This document shows, piece after piece, positions 6,268 to 8,999 of a DNA stretch of 8,999 nucleotides. The notes below the pieces were generated by a model. That model was not told the origin of the DNA. It saw nothing but the letters and a program-made list of their open reading frames with translations, and searched no databases. Made by a program: the position numbers and the translations under genes. Numbering within the stretch: position 1 is the first letter of the stretch; each line of letters starts with the position of its first letter. The DNA is from Candidatus Azambacteria bacterium (GTDB lineage Bacteria > Patescibacteriota > Minisyncoccia > GWC2-36-17 > WO2-46-25): NCBI GenBank assembly GCA_024654415.1, contig JANLHQ010000008.1, positions 1-8,999 on the forward strand, in the 5' to 3' direction.

Positions 6268-6273
6268 TATGAT
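6268..6273 (+). promoter_or_regulatory. Candidate -10 of the divergent glycosyltransferase
   Basis: TATGAT, 8 bases before the ATG at 6282, the same distance as in the ATPase promoter. No good -35 is seen at 16-18 bases (TTCCGT at 6245-6250 is the best). Suggests a leaderless message. Confidence 0.4.
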
Positions 6274-6281
6274 AAAAAGAC

Positions 6282-7400
6282 ATGAAAAAAATACTTTTTG
6301 TTATCACAAAATCAGAAATCGGCGGTGCGCAGAAATATGTACTCGATCTCGCGCGAGGAGCAAATGAAAACGGGTTTGAGGTTTCTGTTGCTAGTGAGCA
6401 TAATGGCTACTTTTATGAAACGCTCACTGAAGCAGGCATTCCCTTTCACGAAATAAAAAGCGTACAGCGGGCAATCAATATATGGCAGGATGTAAAATTA
6501 TTTTTTGAGCTGCTCTCCCTTATCCGCAAAGAAAAGCCGGACGTACTACACCTCAACAGCTCTAAGATCGGCGCAGTAGGCGGTATCGCGGGGAAACTTG
6601 CTCGTGTTCCTAAAATAATTTTTACCGCGCATGGATGGGCATTTAATGAGCATCGTTCTCCATTGCAAAAAAAGATAATTGTACTTCTTTCCAGATTTGC
6701 CGCATTATTTCAAGATACTATTATTTGTGTTTCGGAGTACGATAAAAACGGTGCGCTTGCGCATCACATTGCGCCACTCAAAAAGCTCGTTACCATCCAT
6801 AATGGCATCGATAGTGCAGTTACAACAAAGAGGCTTCTTTCTCGCAAAGAAGCGCGAGAAAAGCTCGGTATTAAGGAGGATGCATTTATCGTTGGTACCA
6901 TTGCGAATTTTTATAAAAACAAAGCGCTTGATGCGCTCGCGTTTGCCGCTATTTCAGCCGCGCACAGCGATGTTCATTTTGTTATCATTGGCGATGGCCC
7001 AGAGCGAGAAAAGACAGAGCGCCTTATCGAAAAATACCAGCTCACAGAACGCTTCACGCTTACTGGCGCGCTCCAAGATGCAAATATATATTTAAAAGCA
7101 TTTGATATTTTTGTTCTCCCATCTAGAAAAGAAGGGCTTCCGTACGCACTCCTTGAAGCAATGGCGGCAAAACTTATATGTATCGCCTCAGATGTTGGTG
7201 GCATCCCTGAGGTCATTGAAAACGGGAAAAATGGCATCACGATCAAGCACATCACCCCTGGTAAGCTCTGGGAATCTATTGAGACCTGCTCAAAATCAAA
7301 AAAGCACTGCAGAGAACTCGCAGCACTTGGAGCAGAAACTATTCAAGAAAAATTCTCTCTTCAAGAAATGGTACGTGGAACACTCGGACTGTATCAATAA
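6282..7400 (+). CDS. GT4-family glycosyltransferase (divergent)
   Basis: 372 residues. Starts MKKILFVITKSEIGGAQKYV, with the GGAQ loop of GT4 acceptor domains. IHNGID (172-177) begins the linker. GTIANFYKNKALD (205-217), IGDGPEREK (236-244) and EX7E in EGLPYALLE (E284, E292), followed by SDVGGIPEVIENG, form the donor site. The sequence resembles enzymes that add hexoses to lipid-linked glycans, but the substrate is not predictable. It faces away from the four-gene operon across an 83-base shared regulatory region and probably belongs to the same glycan pathway under separate control. Its stop lies 10 bases from the stop of the convergent Fur-family gene, with no room for an independent terminator. 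Confidence 0.9.
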   Translation: MKKILFVITKSEIGGAQKYVLDLARGANENGFEVSVASEHNGYFYETLTEAGIPFHEIKSVQRAINIWQDVKLFFELLSLIRKEKPDVLHLNSSKIGAVGGIAGKLARVPKIIFTAHGWAFNEHRSPLQKKIIVLLSRFAALFQDTIICVSEYDKNGALAHHIAPLKKLVTIHNGIDSAVTTKRLLSRKEAREKLGIKEDAFIVGTIANFYKNKALDALAFAAISAAHSDVHFVIIGDGPEREKTERLIEKYQLTERFTLTGALQDANIYLKAFDIFVLPSRKEGLPYALLEAMAAKLICIASDVGGIPEVIENGKNGITIKHITPGKLWESIETCSKSKKHCRELAALGAETIQEKFSLQEMVRGTLGLYQ

Positions 7401-7410
7401 AAGAAAAAAG

Positions 7411-7806
7411 TTACCGTACGTTACACGTATCGCACTGCCCCTTAATAAGCACATCGATACTGCGCACACTCGCACCATGTGAAAGATGTTTTTTTACTTT
7501 TGGAAGAGGGAGTGCAAACCATAAATCTTGAACGCCGCCACACGCATCACACGCAAAGTGACTATGCGGAGAGACGTCACCATCAAAGCGCTGTTGCCCT
7601 TTTACCTCAAATAAAAGAGACTTTCCTTCCTGTGCGTATGCATCTAAGTTGCGATACACCGTCCCCAAACTTAATTGTGGCATTTTCTTTTTAAGCGCGA
7701 GATAGACCATTTCCGCCGTCGGATGCGTTTTAACACTGCGAAGATACGTAATAATCGCGGTTTTTTGTTTCGTGCTCCGTTGACTTGGTGTAGCTGTATT
7801 TTTCAT
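7411..7806 (-). CDS. Fur/PerR-family metal-dependent transcription regulator
   Basis: 131 residues from ATG 7806; an open frame to 7842 has no support because it would cover the operator and the -10. The N-terminal winged helix contains KTHPTAEMVYLAL and SLGTVYRNLDAYAQEG (recognition helix near 46-60). All five regulatory-metal ligands of Bacillus PerR have counterparts: H28, D75 (in RFDGD), H81, H83 and D94. The structural zinc site is complete, with C86/C89 (CDACG) and C125/C128 (CDTC). An Asp at the D75 position is typical of PerR, whereas Fur-type sensors usually have Glu, so peroxide sensing through metal-catalysed His oxidation is plausible. Iron or other metal sensing is the alternative. 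A Fur-type box sits just upstream, implying autoregulation. No iron transporter or peroxidase gene lies in the window, so its regulon is elsewhere. Divergent from the THUMP methyltransferase. Confidence 0.9.
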   Translation of the reverse strand: MKNTATPSQRSTKQKTAIITYLRSVKTHPTAEMVYLALKKKMPQLSLGTVYRNLDAYAQEGKSLLFEVKGQQRFDGDVSPHSHFACDACGGVQDLWFALPLPKVKKHLSHGASVRSIDVLIKGQCDTCNVR

Positions 7807-7808
7807 AG

Positions 7809-7823
7809 TGATAACTATTATCA
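7809..7823. promoter_or_regulatory. Fur-box-like operator, 7-1-7
   Basis: TGATAACTATTATCA differs at one position (C for T at base 7) from the TGATAATNATTATCA 7-1-7 Fur consensus. It lies between the -10 and the ATG of the Fur/PerR-family gene, over the expected transcription start. The G/C at positions 2 and 14 is the Fur-type choice, not the PerR-type T/A. Confidence 0.75.
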
Positions 7824-7852
7824 ATAATATAACTGGCCTCACAAAAAGTCAA
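7824..7852 (-). promoter_or_regulatory. Promoter of the Fur/PerR-family gene
   Basis: TTGACT (7852-7847), exactly 17 bases, TATTAT (7829-7824). Each hexamer is one base off consensus. The start would be near 7817, inside the Fur box, with a leader of about 11 bases and no Shine-Dalgarno. Confidence 0.7.
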
Positions 7853-7870
7853 CATGGTATCGTGCTGGCC

Positions 7871-7907
7871 TTAGGAATGATAAAATTTAATACCTAAACA
7901 GTATAAT
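7871..7907 (+). promoter_or_regulatory. Weak promoter/operator candidates before the methyltransferase
   Basis: An imperfect palindrome spans 7871-7897 (TTAGGAAT against ATACCTAA, 7 of 8 bases pairing) and is followed by a perfect TATAAT at 7902-7907. No -35 is found at 16-18 bases, and the leader would be about 60 bases. The rest of 7853-7974 is AT-rich, with further partial -10 matches (for example TTGGAC at 7907, 18 bases, TACTAT at 7931), none decisive. Confidence 0.3.
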
Positions 7908-7974
7908 TGGACTAGCCTTATTAGAGGGTTTACTATGTCCCATATGCGTGTCAGAGTATATTATATACCTATAT

Positions 7975-8999
7975 ATGAACGAATCACCGTTAGCAATAAA
8001 ATTAGCATTCATCACCGGCCTAAGGGAGGTCGTCTTGAAAGAAATTGGGTCCCACTCAAGCCTTCATATCAATAAAGAGAAGGGGGATTTTTTTTATTTG
8101 AATTTTGTACAAGACCTTACTGCGGTCAAGCGCCTAGGGAGTGTTTCTCGGGCATATATTGTACTGCAAAATCTGAAATACAATCCGTCTTTCATTTCTA
8201 CCCATAAATCAATTCTGGGTGATCTTATAGAGCTAGTTATCAGTGAAAACAAGCATGCATTCAAGACGTTTAAAATAACATGCGCGGGCTCAACGTCTCC
8301 CGAGGTTCGCAGGATTGCAGAATACATACAAGAAACGTACAGACTGATCGAAAAGGAAGATGCGGACATGAAGATACATGTCGTAAAACTTGATGAAATA
8401 TGGGAAATTGGCATTCAACTTACGCCACGCCCCCTGTCTTTTAGGGATTATAAAATAAAAAATATGAGCGGCGCGATGGATCCAACAATCGCGTATGCAG
8501 TAAATTCTTTGTGCGAATTAGAGAAAGCGCATTCCTATTTAAATATTTTTTCCGGGAGCGGAACGTTACTCATTGAGGCCGGACAACGGTATCCGAATCT
8601 AAAACAACTGATTGGCTTTGACAACAACAAAACACATATTTCTTTAGCAATGCAAAATATAAAAAAGGCGGGCTTAATAAAACAAATACAACTCAAGGAA
8701 AAAAATATATTTGATAGACCCGACCTTGGTAGGTTTGATGTGATTACGTCTGATTTACCGTTCGGGATGTCTCTATCAAAAGGTGAAGACATGGAACAGC
8801 TGTATCAGTGTTTTATCGAGTACTGCCAAGAAACATTAAATCGTGGAGGTAAGCTAGCCATCTACACGAGCGAACATGAAATTTTAAGAGCAATTATCCT
8901 GAAATCAAGGTTTAAGATTGTAAAAACATTGGATTTAAAACTTATAACGTCCGTAAATGCATACCTTCGCCCAAAGATCTTCGTATGCCGACTGAAACA
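7975..8999 (+). CDS. THUMP-domain RNA guanine-N2-methyltransferase (TrmN/Trm14-like), 3' end missing (window edge)
   Basis: 341 codons in one open frame from ATG 7975 to the window end, no stop, so slightly incomplete. Residues 8-45 match the N-terminal ferredoxin-like part (IKLAFITGLREVVLKEI). Residues about 80-158 match a THUMP RNA-binding domain, ending in LTPRPLSFRDYK, the usual link to the catalytic domain. The Rossmann methyltransferase part has LNIFSGSGTLLIEAG (189-203, SAM motif I), IGFDNN (213-218, motif II) and DLPFG (260-264), the catalytic motif in the (N/D)xP(Y/F) class. The D-L-P-F-G variant is closest to tRNA m2G6/m2G67 enzymes (TrmN/Trm14/THUMPD3 group) rather than to RlmKL of 23S rRNA, which has NPPYG; this choice is tentative. 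It would act in the cytosol on tRNA acceptor stems. No Shine-Dalgarno precedes the ATG. Divergent from the Fur/PerR-family gene. Confidence 0.85.
   Translation, partial: MNESPLAIKLAFITGLREVVLKEIGSHSSLHINKEKGDFFYLNFVQDLTAVKRLGSVSRAYIVLQNLKYNPSFISTHKSILGDLIELVISENKHAFKTFKITCAGSTSPEVRRIAEYIQETYRLIEKEDADMKIHVVKLDEIWEIGIQLTPRPLSFRDYKIKNMSGAMDPTIAYAVNSLCELEKAHSYLNIFSGSGTLLIEAGQRYPNLKQLIGFDNNKTHISLAMQNIKKAGLIKQIQLKEKNIFDRPDLGRFDVITSDLPFGMSLSKGEDMEQLYQCFIEYCQETLNRGGKLAIYTSEHEILRAIILKSRFKIVKTLDLKLITSVNAYLRPKIFVCRLK

Noticed and set aside
7401..7410. Terminator between the convergent glycosyltransferase and Fur-family genes
   Set aside because: The gap is 10 bases of A-rich sequence; no stem of useful length spans it.
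7935..8075. 46-codon plus-strand frame starting ATGTCCCATATGCG
   Set aside because: Overlaps the methyltransferase N-terminus in another frame; the methyltransferase frame matches its family from residue 8 onwards.
8094..8792. Two minus-strand frames (8094-8414 and 8535-8792)
   Set aside because: Both are antisense to the THUMP and catalytic domains of the methyltransferase and resemble no family.

Overview
The window looks bacterial, and probably comes from an uncultured Patescibacteria/CPR (Parcubacteria-like) genome. That placement is an inference. It rests on moderate GC, tightly packed genes with 4-base ATGA overlaps, few Shine-Dalgarno sequences, several start codons directly behind a -10 hexamer (likely leaderless mRNAs), a cell-surface glycosyltransferase cluster, a DUF4143-type ATPase, and short 7-bp-period repeats embedded in a coding sequence. 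TGA acts as a stop at all three overlapping junctions, so the code is standard (11) and not the TGA=Gly code of Gracilibacteria/SR1.

Left region (1-2031). A Fic-family gene with an N-terminal winged-helix domain runs leftwards off the edge (1-579, minus). Its upstream region carries a promoter and a 13-bp direct repeat at 22-bp spacing. A 257-bp spacer (580-836) is full of palindromes. It ends in a near-consensus promoter (TTGACA-16-TATACT) threaded through an inverted repeat, followed by a plus-strand ATPase with AAA, winged-helix and PD-(D/E)xK-like (DUF4143) parts (837-1970).

Centre (2032-7400). A four-gene minus-strand operon is read from about 6200 down to 2032: GT4 glycosyltransferase, short RmlA-type sugar-phosphate nucleotidyltransferase, GT4 glycosyltransferase, GT4 glycosyltransferase. 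Every junction is an ATGA overlap. A fifth GT4 gene (6282-7400, plus) is divergent from it across an 83-bp promoter region. Together these genes would activate a sugar and assemble a surface glycan. The last gene of the operon contains four separate 28-bp arrays of 7-bp units inside its reading frame.

Right region (7401-8999). A Fur/PerR-family metalloregulator (7411-7806, minus) converges on the last glycosyltransferase. It sits under a consensus promoter with a 7-1-7 Fur box over the expected transcription start, so it is probably autoregulated. Divergent from it is a THUMP-containing RNA guanine-N2-methyltransferase (7975 to the right edge, plus), incomplete at the window end. No rRNA, tRNA, CRISPR array, transposase or convincing intrinsic terminator was seen.
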